Shown here in pieces: positions 35,441-46,528 of a stretch of DNA of 64,000 nt. Under the pieces are notes generated by a model. The model had not been told where the DNA came from, made no database searches, and saw only the letters and a program-made list of their open reading frames with translations. Location: positions 85,997,521 to 86,061,520 of the forward strand of contig QVOM02000025.1 in assembly GCA_003586115.2 (NCBI GenBank), in the 5' to 3' direction. Made by a program: the position numbers and the translations under genes. The stretch is from Salvator merianae. Taxonomy: Eukaryota > Chordata > Lepidosauria > Squamata > Teiidae. Within the stretch, counting starts at the first letter, position 1. The number at the start of each line of letters is the position of its first letter.

Positions 35441-35949
35441 AAATATAAAATATAAAAACAAAACCTTCACAGAATGTGTCCAAAACCAATAAAAGCAAAT
35501 TTTAACACAAAAGTCAGTCAGGAAACAGATATTAAAGATTAAAGTTGGGACTAGGAGTAGATAGATAGAGATAATTCTGCTATTACCTCTTAAGTTCACA
35601 ATAGAGTTGGCTGGATTCACTGAACCACTGTCAGGGATTTGACTTTGAGAAGACCAGGATTTAAGGGAAGCCTAGCAAAGTCTGAATGGACTTAAAGAAG
35701 CACTGTTAACATTTGTTGTTTTATCTGAAACTGTCTGAAACACCTGTGTAGACATGTTAAGCTTGTTCTGTTTACAGCAGCTCAACTACCGTAAGCAAGT
35801 CTGCAGTAGAAAACGTTCTGCTTTTACTTTGAAGAAGACAAATCTTAGACCACTCTGTGACGCTATTCTACATTCCACAAGGTGACTAAAACAAATCTTA
35901 AGATTTCCATATACGAGATAATGTAGGTGAAGGGATTAAAAATTGAATG
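35441..35949. other. Intronic sequence, nothing recognised
   Basis: AT-rich, without identified repeats. Confidence 0.5.
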
Positions 35950-36250
35950 TTTATAAAATAACCAATTGTGTTAAATATGTTTTGTATTTTTATTATTATT
36001 ATTTTACAAAATCAAAACAAATTAATATAATACATTTAAAATCCCACAACTCTCTTGGTGAACTCCCCTCCCTAACCTAATCTAACACATATAGATGGTT
36101 ACTAATACCTGATTTCTTTCCCGGTCACTCCCCGCTTCCTTCACCAAATATTCTACTATCCCTTTCCATTTTCCTCTCAAATCTCCATCTGTTTGCCCTT
36201 CTAGCCTTAATCTATTGTTACTTAATATTTGAAACCTCAAAATACCTCAA
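35950..36250 (-). mobile_element. L1 LINE 3' end (fragment)
   Basis: AATCCCACAACTCTCTTGGTGA at 36040, followed by AACTCCCCTCC, is the reverse complement of the 3' UTR of the L1 copy at 58400-59190. T-rich sequence at 35980-36000 corresponds to its poly-A tail. Coding remnants follow to about 36245. Confidence 0.75.
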
Positions 36251-36856
36251 TTTCTCCAGTGTCCATTTGGAACTTTCCTTCTACCCATCAGTCAAGCTTT
36301 TAGCTTGTTACATGAACTGGTTTTTACTAGGGGAATTAGCTACCAGTTCACACAACTTGGGGCTCTCATAATTAAAGGGTTGATTTAATGAATCAACTAG
36401 CTGGCATGGGTTTCAAAGAGAGGGGGAACAAAGAGGAAGTCCAAGTTGTCTGGAGTTTCCACTACAAAGTAATCTTTATAAGAAATATATCAAAAGAAGT
36501 ATTTTATTTCTACAGAAACACAGCTAAATCAGTGCAGGAATGCAAGCGTTGCATTGAAAGCAGCAGTTTTTACCAAGCAGAGATATTATAATCAATCTGT
36601 CACCTTAAAACGTGCTTGGTGCTAGATGGTTCTGCTGAACTTTGAATTTTCTGAATGACTCTGGGCTAATTTCCCTTATTCCCAGTGAAGCCTGCTACCC
36701 ATCCTCTCTCTTCCACGACCTTACTTGTTTGAACTGGTGCCCCAAAACAAAGATCCAACATCATCTCCCATCACCCCACCTGCACTTTCTCTCATCCAAA
36801 CTACTAATTCAGCTAAAGACAAGAAGGGATTGAGCAATATTTGCCTGATCCTGGAT
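36251..36856. other. Intronic sequence, nothing recognised
   Basis: No gene or repeat identified. Confidence 0.5.
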
Positions 36857-37010
36857 CACAGAGGGAGAGTTAGGGAAAGCAAAAAAGAAAAACAAGAGAA
36901 CAGGAAGCAGGGGGAAGAAAACAAGAGACAAAAGGGCAAAAGACATTGGAGCATAAGGGGCAAGAAGGAAAGCAAGGACACAAAAAGAAGCAAATGGTGA
37001 AGAGAGCAAT
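36857..37010. repeat. Purine-rich tract
   Basis: About 150 bases that are overwhelmingly A and G on the plus strand (AAAGAAAAACAAGAGAACAGG-like). It is low-complexity and potentially triplex-forming; the frames in it are compositional. Confidence 0.7.
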
Positions 37011-38055
37011 TTTTCAAAACCAGGGATAATCATAGGTTTTTCTCTTCTGGAGCAAGGCTGGGGCAGGATTAGTGGCAGTACCTGAGCTACCCAAGACAGG
37101 AAAAACATGAACAATAAGAGGTCTCTGTTGCGGAGTGGAAGTAGGACCAGGAAGGGTAAACAGGGGAGGTCACCAGATGGGAAAAATGGGGGTACTAAGG
37201 ATCACATAGTTCTCTGAGACTCCTGATTGTATCTGGACTAAGGTGGCCAAGTAAATTAGCATAACTACATAGATCTCTGATTGTGTGAGATTTCCATGCC
37301 AGGGTTTGCTTTGAGAGTAAAATGATTTTATACCAAATACAAAATAAATGAAACGTCTTTGGCTCGCCAAACTAGATCTGTCTGGTTTTGTTATCTGATG
37401 GGATGGGCGAAATGGCTCCATTTGCAAAGACAATTGCTGCAGAGTGCGAAGCTTAACTTTTGAATTAACTCCACTGTGTCTGATGGTTCAGGTTTACCTT
37501 CTCCACAAACATCCAAGCTTTCCTTGCACAATTACAGTCTCTGAGGAGGGAAAAGGTTAGGAAAGTTCAGCAGGACTAAACTTATTTTTACTTTTCTATT
37601 GGCCTGAGTGAGTGTGGTCCATAAGCATCAACATGGTCACCACACACTTTGCAACTTTTAACACAGCAAAATAGCGATTCTGCATATTAAAGTATGTATG
37701 CATCTATTAATAGCTGGCTATTCCATATCAGCCAGACCCTACAGCTGTAACAGTTGGTGACTGAAAACCTTACTAGTTGGTGCCTTCTAGTAACAGATGG
37801 CAGTTTCAGTGGCAGAAATCTCTTGCAGGCACCAGAATGGCATCCAAAAGCAACATTATTTGGCATGCCTTTAAATGAGGGGGAGTGAACGGACTCTAAC
37901 ATTTAGCAGATTGGGTCTCAGTCAGTCTGTTAAACTTGTGGCTTACTGTGAAAACTAAAACTAAAAAATAAAAATAATATAAAAACCATGATTTTTTGGT
38001 CATAAAAGTAAACTTTATACTACTGCTACAAAAGTGTAATCTCTCAGAGACAAGA
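37011..38055. other. Intronic sequence, nothing recognised
   Basis: No feature supported. Confidence 0.5.
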
Positions 38056-38529
38056 GGCTTGTTTACACTTACCAGCTGGAATGCTCTGATCCACTCGCTG
38101 GTCAGGCCTGTCCGCACACAAACAGCACTGCATCTCACCTAAAGTTGCCTAATCCCTCCCAGGAGCGATCCAGCTATGGGCAACTAAAAAGCAGTCCACA
38201 CGCTGACTAGCAGTGCTTGGATTGCTTCTGGGAAGGTAGTTCTGCACCTGTTCTGCGTGCTGCACCACAAGAGGACGTGGGTTGTACAACTGTGGATGTG
38301 CAGTCATTTGTAGCATCCACTTCACTGTGGCAATGTCTGACCACACAATGGATGTCAGTATTGATTTCACCACAGCACTCCAGCCAGCTCATTCACACTG
38401 CACATGCTGCTGGCCAGGTACCGGGCTAGTACAGTGTATACAGTGTGAATGCCCCCCACTGCACTTCAGTGATACCTGCCTAGTGTGGTAAGATTATACC
38501 ATACCAGTCAGATAAGTGTGGGAAGGCCC
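38056..38529. mobile_element. MITE, GGCTTGTTTACACTTACC end
   Basis: GGCTTGTTTACACTTACCAG pairs with CTGACTGG..ATAAGTGTGGGAAGGCCC read in reverse. It is about 474 bp with no coding content. It belongs to the shared-terminus group, but its interior is not clearly alignable to the others. Confidence 0.7.
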
Positions 38530-39384
38530 ATGGTACATATAATGTTACTACTTTAGGATGTGAAAATGGAAATGAATCTTTTATTTTTCAGCTCTAGAGC
38601 ATCTTCTTTTACGAGTCAACCAACAGCAAAAAGCAGCAGGTATAAATATCACTGAAAAGAAAGCAGCTGCTTGTTTTGAAACAAAATTTCTGCAATAACT
38701 TTCACATTTAAAAAGAAGGCTCAGCATTGCTTTCTTGTTGCAAACTATTGCCATTTACAACCAAATATAAATTACTCTGTATTATTTCTCCTCTTCTTAA
38801 AATTCTGATCTATCACTGAGCTGCTGGAAACAGTCAATGACCTGAATAAAAGACAGCCCTGACATTTCAGTATAAGGCCTTTATCCCTTCTGGATATAAC
38901 GCCAGTCTTCCACTTGAATGCACTATCTTGTGCCTGACTGATTTTACTAATAGCATCCCCCTAAAGCACAGTTTTTCAGGGGGGCGGGGGGACCTAACAA
39001 AACAAAGAAAAATAACATAAACTGTTATTCAAACTATTTATTTTCAAGGGGGGAAAGCCCTTTTCAAAAATGAAAACATTTTATGCAACCATCTCCTTAA
39101 AAATTAGCTAAATTGTTCCTTTCCTTTTTCTACTTTCTGAAGCGCCGTCCAAATATTTATTTTCTTAATTAACTCTGATGAAATCTTTTTTTTCCCCAAC
39201 ACTGTTGTTTAATTGCCCCCCCCCCAACAATATATAATAATAAATGGAAATTAACAAATTGAAAATACCCTCCACGTCGCTCCCCCCCTTCCGCTAAATG
39301 GGTAGATCAGACCTCGTGACTCTTCGACTGTCCTTTATATTCCATTTCTGTCCAGATGGGAGATTGCGTTGATTGTTCCTTGAA
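38530..39384. other. AT-rich intronic sequence with homopolymer C tract
   Basis: C-runs near 39218-39228 and 39283. Nothing else is identified. Confidence 0.5.
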
Positions 39385-40020
39385 CATAAGAGGAGCCTTG
39401 CTGAACATAAGAACATAAGAGGAGCCTTGCTGGATCAGGCCACGGTCCATCTAGTCCTGTGTTCTGTCTCATAGTGGCCCACCAATTGCTTCTGGGCATT
39501 TTCCAGCAGAATAAAAGGCAATACCTTCACCTGCTCTTGACTCCCTGCAAATGGCTTTTAGAGGCATCTTGCCTGCCTCTCCAAGCTAGAGGCAGTACCT
39601 AAGTATCCATCCTTTTCCTGGTCCCTCACAGAAAGTTTGGCCCCCATCAGTTTATAGGTGTAATTGGGGTTCTTTGCCCTGATGTGCATCACTTTGCACT
39701 TGCTAAGATTGAACTGCATTTTCCACTTCGTTGCCCACTCACCCAATGTCAAGAGATCCCTTTGGAGCTCTTTACAATCACTTTCAGTTTTTACTACCCT
39801 GAACAATTTAGTGTCATCAGCAAACTTTGCTAATTCACTACTTAGCCCTATGTCTAGATCATTTACGAATAAATTAAAAAACAGGGGTCCTAGTACTGAA
39901 CCTTGTGGGACCCCACTTCTCACCTTTTTTCCACTCTGAGAAATGACCATTTATTCCTATTCTCTGTTTCCTGTCCTTAAGCCAGTTACCAATCCAGTTC
40001 ATTTACCAAATCAGTTACCT
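39385..40020 (-). mobile_element. CR1 LINE fragment with internal deletion
   Basis: On the minus strand, reverse transcriptase sequence (39590-39950) with SGVPQGSVLGPLFFNLFVND, AKFADDTKL and LSKCKVMH runs directly into the CR1 3' UTR (GAGGCAGGCAAGATGCCTCT, CTTATGTTC). The C-terminal part of ORF2 is missing between them. The 3' terminus is partly duplicated (GAACATAAGAGGAGCCTTGC twice). Confidence 0.9.
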
Positions 40021-40231
40021 TGAATCACTGGATTTCCCATTTTCCGATGAAGGTAGGTAACAACACTTAACCCCACATGTACAGCCGACTGTGACATCAT
40101 GTTTCCCATATATCTCATTCCTTTTTTCCCTTATAAAATAAAACATCATTTATTCATTTACATAAGCATGCCATTCAGTTTACTTTCTCTTTCTCGGGGT
40201 TTTCCATTGGAGCTAAACCTTTGCCCTGAAC
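40021..40231. other. Short intronic spacer
   Basis: Nothing recognised. Confidence 0.5.
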
Positions 40232-40900
40232 ATATCCTAAACTCCACCAGCAAGTGTACTAGGAGCCTCCCTTCCGCACACTGGTGCGATCTAAGGAAGG
40301 CCCCACCCCCTGCTAGTATGCTCTATCCACACAGGATGGAGCACAGACCAGACCAGGACGCCCAAAAGTGTGGGCTGGTCCAGTCTACTGGTGTACTAGG
40401 GAATGGTATATGGATGGAAGTGTGCAGATGACATGCCTCAGTAGCCCGGTATACTATGGACCTGTTGCACCAAAGCAACAAAATGTGTCATTGCAATGTT
40501 TCCCCCAGGGCTTTTGAAGGTCCCCCACCCCAGTTCCAAAGCTGGCACGAGCTTTGGAGCCAGTGCAGATGCTGGAACAGAACAGGACATCCCAAAACAG
40601 GCAGCCTTGTTTTCAGCAGTGGCCGCTGGCTTTAAGCCCAGGTGTTCGTGCCCTGCACAAAGCACGCCATGGCTGTTTCCGGGGCCTCCAGGCCTCCGTA
40701 CTGCCTCAGGAGGTCACCTAGCAACCTGCTGCGGCAGTACAGAGCCCCGGAGGCCCCGCAAACAGTCATGGCGCGCTTTGCGCGGGGCACGAACACCGGG
40801 CTTAACGCCGGTGGCCGCCACTGCTTGATCCATTGCAGGAGCCATCCATACCAGCAGGGTCCGGTCTACTTAGCCTTATTCTCATTGCGCACTTTCACTC
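40232..40900. mobile_element. GGGCC-group MITE interrupted by a fold-back element
   Basis: The body shares CTAGGAGCCTCCCTTCC, GGAGCACAGACCAGACCAG and TATACTATGG with the 46-kb copy, and GAGCTTTGGAGCCAGTGCAG with the 50-kb copy. Fold-back copy 5 sits in its right half. The outer termini are decayed, so both limits are approximate. Confidence 0.6.
40614..40823. mobile_element. CAGCGG fold-back hAT MITE, copy 5
   Basis: CAGCAGTGGCCGCTGGCTTT pairs with ACGCCGGTGGCCGCCACTG. It has long arms and about 210 bp, among the longest copies. The flanking octamers CTTGTTTT and CTTGATCC match at 5 of 8. It is inserted in an older MITE. Confidence 0.85.
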
Positions 40901-41617
40901 AAAGTGCAGTCATTGACCAATTTTGCATATAAATAGAAGCTTCTCAGCCTCCCCTTATTCGCAGATTCTCTACAGGTGTTACCTGTAAAAACTGCCATTT
41001 TTGCCAAGGGTATTTTTTGTTTGTTTGTTTGGGGGGAGGGCTGGGTTGTTGTGTTTTTTTGCAAGCTCTGTGCCAGGAAACCCAACCCTACCCCCGAGAT
41101 CCTTTAAAAGATACATACTCTGCCCATGTAATGCGCTTGCTATACAGAGAAAAAAACATAAAAGCTCGAAGGTGTTCAAAGAAGTTGATAGAACCTAAAA
41201 GGCCTAGGGGACAGGAAAATGGCCAGGCAAACTCTTTTAAAGCATGAAATGTTAAGCCAGTGAGTGGTGACTATGAAAATGGCAAGTTCTGGGAAAGAGA
41301 TTGAAAGTAAAAGCGCCAGTATTATAATACAAGGTTCCTGGTCTTTTAATAGATACACAGAAGAGGGAATTTCAGATGTAGCTTTCTTGATATAAGCAAG
41401 AGCGTGTGAAATTCCTTTACAGTTCTAAACACAGCAATACAGAAATCCCTCATTATTCACTAGGGTTAAATCCATAGCAAACTTCATGGGAAAACAGAAG
41501 TTCCAAGAGTCACAAGTGCAAATTCTAAGGAACAAAAGTTGGGAAAGATGTGGCTTGCTCCTAATGCTTTTTCTTCTTCTTCTTTTTTTAAAAAAACTTT
41601 ATTGTATACATACAAAC
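40901..41617. other. Intronic sequence, nothing recognised
   Basis: Contains a GTTTGTTTGTTTGGGGG simple stretch near 41015-41040 and a T/A-rich patch at 41575-41600. Confidence 0.5.
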
Positions 41618-42690
41618 ATATACATATACTGCATCCACACACACTAAAGGCTGATCCAGTGGCAAAGGAAATGGCAAACCGTTCCAGTATCCTTGCCAAG
41701 AAAACCCCATGGACAGTATCAAAAGACTAAAAGATATGACACTGGAAAATGAGCCCCTCTGGTTGGAAGGTATCCAACACATTACTAGGGAAGAGCAGAG
41801 GGCAAGTACAAGTAGCTCCGGAAAGAGTGAAGCAACTGGGCCAAAGCCAAAAGGATGTTTAGCTGTGGACAGATCTTGTGGGAAAAGGAAAGTCCAATGC
41901 TGTAAAGAACAATATAAACCTGGAATGTAAGATCTATGAACCAGGGTAAACTGGATGTCATCAGACATGTGATGGCAAAATTGAACCTCAACATTTTGGA
42001 AGTCAGTGAACTAAAATACACAGGAATGGGGGAATTTAATTCAGATGACAATTATGTCTACTACTGTGGGCAAGAATCCCTTAGAAGAAATGAAATAGCC
42101 CTCATAGTTAAGAAAAGGGTGAGAAGAGCAGTGCTGGAGTGCAATCTCAAAAAAATCACAGAATGAACTCTATTTGAATCCAACGTAAACCCCTCAACAT
42201 CACATTAATCCAGGTCTATTGCCCAAGCAATTGATACTGAAGTTGGCCAGTTCTATGAAGACTTACAACACCACTTTGAACACACATCAAAAAAAGATGC
42301 CATTTTCACCATAAGGGATTGGAATGCTAAAACAGGGCATCAAAAGATAACTGGAATAACAGGCAAGTTTGGCCTCGAAGTGAAAAATGAAGCAGGGCAG
42401 AGAGACTAACAGAGATCTGTCCAGATAACTCACTGATCACAGCAAACACTCTTTTCCAACAGCCCAAAAGGCAACTCTGCAGATGGACATCCCCAGGAGG
42501 TCAATAACAAAAACAGATTGATTAGATACTTTGCAGCCAAAGATGGAAAAACTCTAGGCAGGCAGTAAAAACAAGATCTAGGCCTGACTGTACCTCTGAT
42601 CATGAGCTTCTTATTGCAAATTATTGCGAACTTTTCATCAAACTCTCTTCTGATTTTCACAAAGCGCATTTACAGTACATGAGCAGTCGC
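41618..42690 (+). mobile_element. BovB (RTE) LINE 5' part with endonuclease remnant
   Basis: CCAGTGGCAAAGGAAATGGC and GACAGTATCAAAAGACTAAA belong to the N-terminal BovB region. The frame 41936-42166 then encodes the start of its AP-type endonuclease (MNQGKLDVIRHVMAKLN, SELKYTGMGEFNSDD, YCGQESLRRN). Later parts are frameshifted. The right half of BovB is absent here. Confidence 0.88.
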
Positions 42691-42860
42691 AAAGAACATT
42701 AGAAACCCTACAGAAATACCTTGCTTCTGAACTACATTCGCAATTTCATAATTAGTGTAACCCATTGCCTAAAACTCTATTAGGAAGTTGAAAGTGCAAA
42801 ATTCAGTTGTGAAGAATTCCCCAGGGTTGTTTAGACAAAACTTCTTTCTTGGAGTCTCCA
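42691..42860. other. Short intronic spacer
   Basis: Nothing recognised. Confidence 0.4.
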
Positions 42861-43020
42861 TCTGTTCTGTTTATTTATTTAACATATTTATACTCTGCTT
42901 CATTCCCAAATGGCTCAGAATGGCAACAGCATATCAAAATATAACAACAAGAAACTGAAGTACAATAAATCAATCATAAAACATACAACACAGTAATAAT
43001 GGATTACGTTGTCAAAGGCA
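42861..43020 (-). mobile_element. L2-like or SINE tail, minus strand
   Basis: GTTTATTTATTTAACATATTTATACTCTGC.. followed by CCCAAATGGCTCAGAATGGC and AACAACAAG is the decayed form of the common squamate repeat that reads TTTATATCCCGCC..GGCTCAGGGCGG in young copies. Related copies are near 59600 and 62790. Confidence 0.55.
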
Positions 43021-43677
43021 AAGCAGACCTCATAAATATATAGGAAAGAGATGGCCAACAAGAACAGATGAGCTTCTACGACCTTTCTAAATGTTAGCTC
43101 TCTTACGGCAATCTTGTTCTAAGTGAAATATTTCATATCATGTGTGCTACAACCAGAAAGCCTCTTCTTCATATCCTGTTCTGAAACATTTATTAAAAAA
43201 ACCCTCATAAATTGGCCCTAGTAAGATATAATGGCATATACTAGGTCAAGTTAAAACAGATATCAGAGAACAAAAAGCGGGAAGATAAATTCATGATTAA
43301 GCAACAGCAGCAAGAATGGGCAGCAGTTAGGGTTATGAGGAAGGAAGACAACCAGCAAAAGAAAGCAGCAAGGTTACTTGTTCATTTTAAAAGTCTCCCA
43401 GACTTACGCAGTAGAACCAGGAAATTGGCTGCAAATTAAATGCAGTCTAGAGAGATCAAAACTGAGACTCCAAATGGAGCCTCAGCTGTCCTCCACATCC
43501 TGTCAGTTCCACTTAGCCAGTTACCCCTGGTTCCAGGATTGACACTGAATCATATGGCCTGCCAACAGTTTTTTCAATGCAGCTTGATGTATGAAACCAT
43601 ATATGACATGGAACCAGTTTTGTCAAAAATGAAGAAATACAAACAACCATCTCCTGTCTTTTCAAAAACCCATCCAA
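43021..43677. other. Intronic sequence, nothing recognised
   Basis: No feature supported. Confidence 0.5.
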
Positions 43678-43780
43678 GGGTGTTTTCACACTTACCGCTG
43701 TAGAACAGAATAATCATTCTGTTCTATCGCTGTATGGACCATGCAGTGCAGACACCGTGAGACCCTTTGGTACAGGGCAG
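43678..43780. mobile_element. MITE left end (fragment), GGGTGTTTTCACACTTACC
   Basis: The terminus and the next block (AGAACAGAATAATCATTCTG, ACCATGCAGTGCAGACAC) match the left part of the 44617 element. The right part is missing. Confidence 0.65.
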
Positions 43781-44115
43781 GAGTCAGGAAAGAAATAAAA
43801 GTAAATGAAATACGTAAATAAATAAATAAATATTCAACCACTGATGAAACCACACCAAGTTCAACCTTCTCATTCCTCTTGCTGATATTTTTCACCAGGG
43901 TAAAAAAAAAAATTAAAGCTTTCATAAGAGTTTATTCAAATTTGTCACTATGACTAACTTAATATATGTAAAGTCAAATATGTGTGAATAGATGCAAGTG
44001 AAATATGTATTTTTATTATGTTATTCAACATGCAGATTTATGCTGTGTTTATCCTTATTTCCTTCCCTGCTCCTGAAACTTTGGTTTGCAAGGGTCACTA
44101 CAATAATCAAGGAAA
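43781..44115. other. AT-rich intronic sequence
   Basis: Has an (AAAT)n stretch at 43812-43831. Nothing else. Confidence 0.5.
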
Positions 44116-44308
44116 CAGCGAAGGCTTGTCGCTTTAAGAACAGGGGTTCGCAAGCCACAGGAAGAGGCGATCGCTGGCCACGGGGCCTCCATAGTGATGC
44201 AGCAGGCCACTGCAAGACCCGCCCAGGGAGGGGCGTGGTTTTGCAGCCAGCAATCTCTTCTTCCTGTGGCTTGTGAACCCCCATTCTTAAAGTGACGAGC
44301 CATCGCTG
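44116..44308. mobile_element. CAGCGG fold-back hAT MITE, copy 6
   Basis: CAGCGAAGGCTTGTCGCTTT pairs with AAAGTGACGAGCCATCGCTG. It is flanked on both sides by CAAGGAAA, a perfect 8-bp target duplication. Internal GCGATCGCTGGCCACGGGG places it with copies 1 and 8. Confidence 0.95.
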
Positions 44309-44372
44309 CAAGGAAAACATTTTAAACTCTTAGAAGGTTAATCGGTAAAAAAGTCTGAAGCCCTGATGTGGA

Positions 44373-44600
44373 ACATAAGAACATAAAAAAAAGCCCTGCC
44401 CATCTAGTCCAGCATCGTGTCTCAAACAAAATACAAAGACGAAAGCCTCATCTGCTCTCGAATCTCTGCAAATGGCTTGTAGAGACATTCTGCCTCTCTC
44501 TCCCATCTGGAGGTGGTATGTGGTCATCAATTCCAGTAGCCATTGGTAAAGCTTTTCTGCATGACTTAACGGAAACACTGCTGGAAAAGGGCGCAGCTCA
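44373..44600 (-). mobile_element. CR1 3' end fragment
   Basis: GAACATAAGAACATAA and GCCCATCTAGTCCAGCATCG, then CTGCAAATGGCTTGTAGAGA, is the minus-strand CR1 3' UTR. Confidence 0.85.
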
Positions 44601-45355
44601 TCTAGTTCAGCATTCTGGGCATTTTCGCACTTATCACCTTAGAATAGGATAATTATCCCATTCTAAAGTGGTATTGACCACACAGTGCAGACACTGTCTG
44701 CACTGCATAGCCATGGTATGTACCTGCAAATATGAGTGGGTGATTGCGCGGGTGTGATCCGGTGATCACATAGGTCTGGTTGCAGTGTGTGGTGTGGCGG
44801 TCAAGATAAGTGTGAATGCTCTTTATCAGAAGCTGACTATCAGCTCCCAGTAAAGCTGTGGAACACTAATTAGCGGTCCAGAGATAGGAGTGACTGCTCC
44901 CAGCAACTAATCCTCTGCACAGTGCAGAAACACTGTTAGCACAAAGTGCAAACAGCCCCCTGTCTCACACAGTGGCCCACCAATTGCTTCTGAGCATTCT
45001 CAAACAAAACTCTCAACTCCCTGCAAATGGCCATTAGAGGCATCCTGCCTGCCTCTCCAACCTGGAGGCTGTGCCTAGGCATCAATTCTAGTAGCCATTG
45101 ATATATTTATTCTCCATGAATTTGTCTAATCCTTTCTTAAAGGTATCCAGGTTGGTTTCTGTCACCACCTTTTCTGATAATAAATTCTATAGACCGATGA
45201 CCGGTGAAAAAAATACTCCTCCTTCTCAATCCTAACTCTCCTGCCCATCAGTGCTCCTAGGGTCTAGTGTTGTGCACCTTTTCTACACCATGCATGATTT
45301 TATATACTTCAGTAAGGCATTCTAAAGCAGTAGTATCTAAAGCATTACAACCTAT
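44557..45355 (-). mobile_element. CR1 3' end fragment interrupted by a MITE
   Basis: TCATCTAGTTCAGCATTCT (left of the MITE) and TGTCTCACACAGTGGCCCAC (right of it) are continuous in CR1. The element then runs through GGCATCCTGCCTGCCTCTCC into the coding end (ATTTGTCTAATCCTTTCTTA). The MITE at 44617-44960 splits it. Confidence 0.85.
44617..44960. mobile_element. MITE inserted in CR1, GGGCATTTTCGCACTTATC end
   Basis: The left end GGGCATTTTCGCACTTATC pairs with CAAAGTGCAAACAGCCCCC. The interior has ACAGTGCAGACACTG and AGTAAAGCTGTGGAACA. The surrounding CR1 is interrupted exactly at these limits, which confirms the boundaries. Confidence 0.85.
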
Positions 45356-45929
45356 CCAGTCCCCCAAAGAAGTTCTAACCACATACCTTCAGAGTCCAAA
45401 TAATTTATTACATGATTAAAAAAAAATGACTGAAACCTCTTCCTAAAATATTCAATCTAAATATTAATAAGGATCAGATATCACCTATCCATTATTTGCA
45501 TATAAGAATACATTTCTTCTCCATGAAGCAGGTTAGACACAATGCCCTTGAAGAAGGTTAGACAAAAGGACCCCTTCCAGTTCTATGATTTTTTTTTTTC
45601 AGTTTAACAAAATTAGAACAAAAATATTTGCACTGGGTGCACTGCTAGCTTACTTTGCCAATCAGGACTCAAAGATTGCCAGGAAGCCTCTTTAAAAATG
45701 GAGGAAAAAGAAAGAGTAATGTTACACAGAGACATGGAACAGAGCTTACAGTATAATTTGATGTAATGCTGTATATCAGAAGCTAATTTCATCTCCCAAG
45801 TTCAGCTCTTAACAGGTTCCATTGTAGTCCCCATCAGTAATTCTTAGCAATGGAGATGGTTTGGGTTTATGGATAACACCAAACTGACTTTCTGAAAACT
45901 CTGATAGTTTATATATAAAAGCTACAGAA
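45356..45929. other. Intronic sequence with a CR1 tail remnant
   Basis: At 45527-45590, CAGGTTAGACACAATGCC, then CCCCTTCCAGTTCTATGATT, is a remnant of a CR1 3' tail, plus strand. The rest is unassigned. Confidence 0.5.
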
Positions 45930-46528
45930 GGCAACAGTGCACTGGCCAGTATTCCGGGCCAGTTAGTATACCAGGAGCCTCCCTTCCACTCCACTGGTGC
46001 AGTATAAAGGAGGCCCTGCATCCTCCTGTTGTACTCCATATGCGCGGGACAAAGTGTAGACCAGACCAGACCCGTCCAGATTAGGAGACCCAAAATGGCC
46101 AGCTAGTCCAGTCTACCAACATACTAGGCAATGGTATATCAGACTACATGGTCAGGTATACTATGGGCAGCGGCGGCCGGCAGCTTTTAGCCTGAGTTTT
46201 CGCATCCTGTGTCAGGTGCACCATGGCTGTTCGCAGGGCCTCCGGGCCTCCATACTGCCTCAGCAGGTCACAAGCCACTGGCCGCTGCTGACTACGGAGG
46301 ACCCATTTTGGAAGTACCACTTTTGTTCCTGGCCCTTGGAGCCTTTGGGGCCCAGCTCCGAAACTGCCACAAGTTTCATAGCTGGCACAGGGGCTGGTCC
46401 AGAGCAGGCCATCCCATGCAGGTGTTCTGGGCCATGGACAGATCCATCTGCACCTGGAATGAATTCCTCACGCCTCATTAGAGCAGGGCCCTCTGATCCA
46501 GGGTATTGCAGGTAAGTGCTGAAATGGC
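45930..46528. mobile_element. GGGCC-group MITE interrupted by a fold-back element
   Basis: The right end GGTAAGTGCTGAAATGGC is the family terminus in reverse. The body aligns with the 40.2-kb copy (ACCAGGAGCCTCCCTTCC, AGACCAGACCAGACC, GGCATACTATGG-like). Fold-back copy 7 lies inside. The left limit is approximate. Confidence 0.65.
46168..46290. mobile_element. CAGCGG fold-back hAT MITE, copy 7 (shortened)
   Basis: CAGCGGCGGCCGGCAGC at the left and GGCCGCTGCTG at the right. The flanking octamers ACTATGGG and ACTACGGA match at 6 of 8. The right arm is mostly deleted. It is inserted in an older MITE at a different site from copy 5. Confidence 0.8.

Noticed and set aside
39121..39384. Another L1 tail on the minus strand
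   Set aside because: T-rich and C-rich patches look suggestive but I could not match any L1 coding or UTR words.
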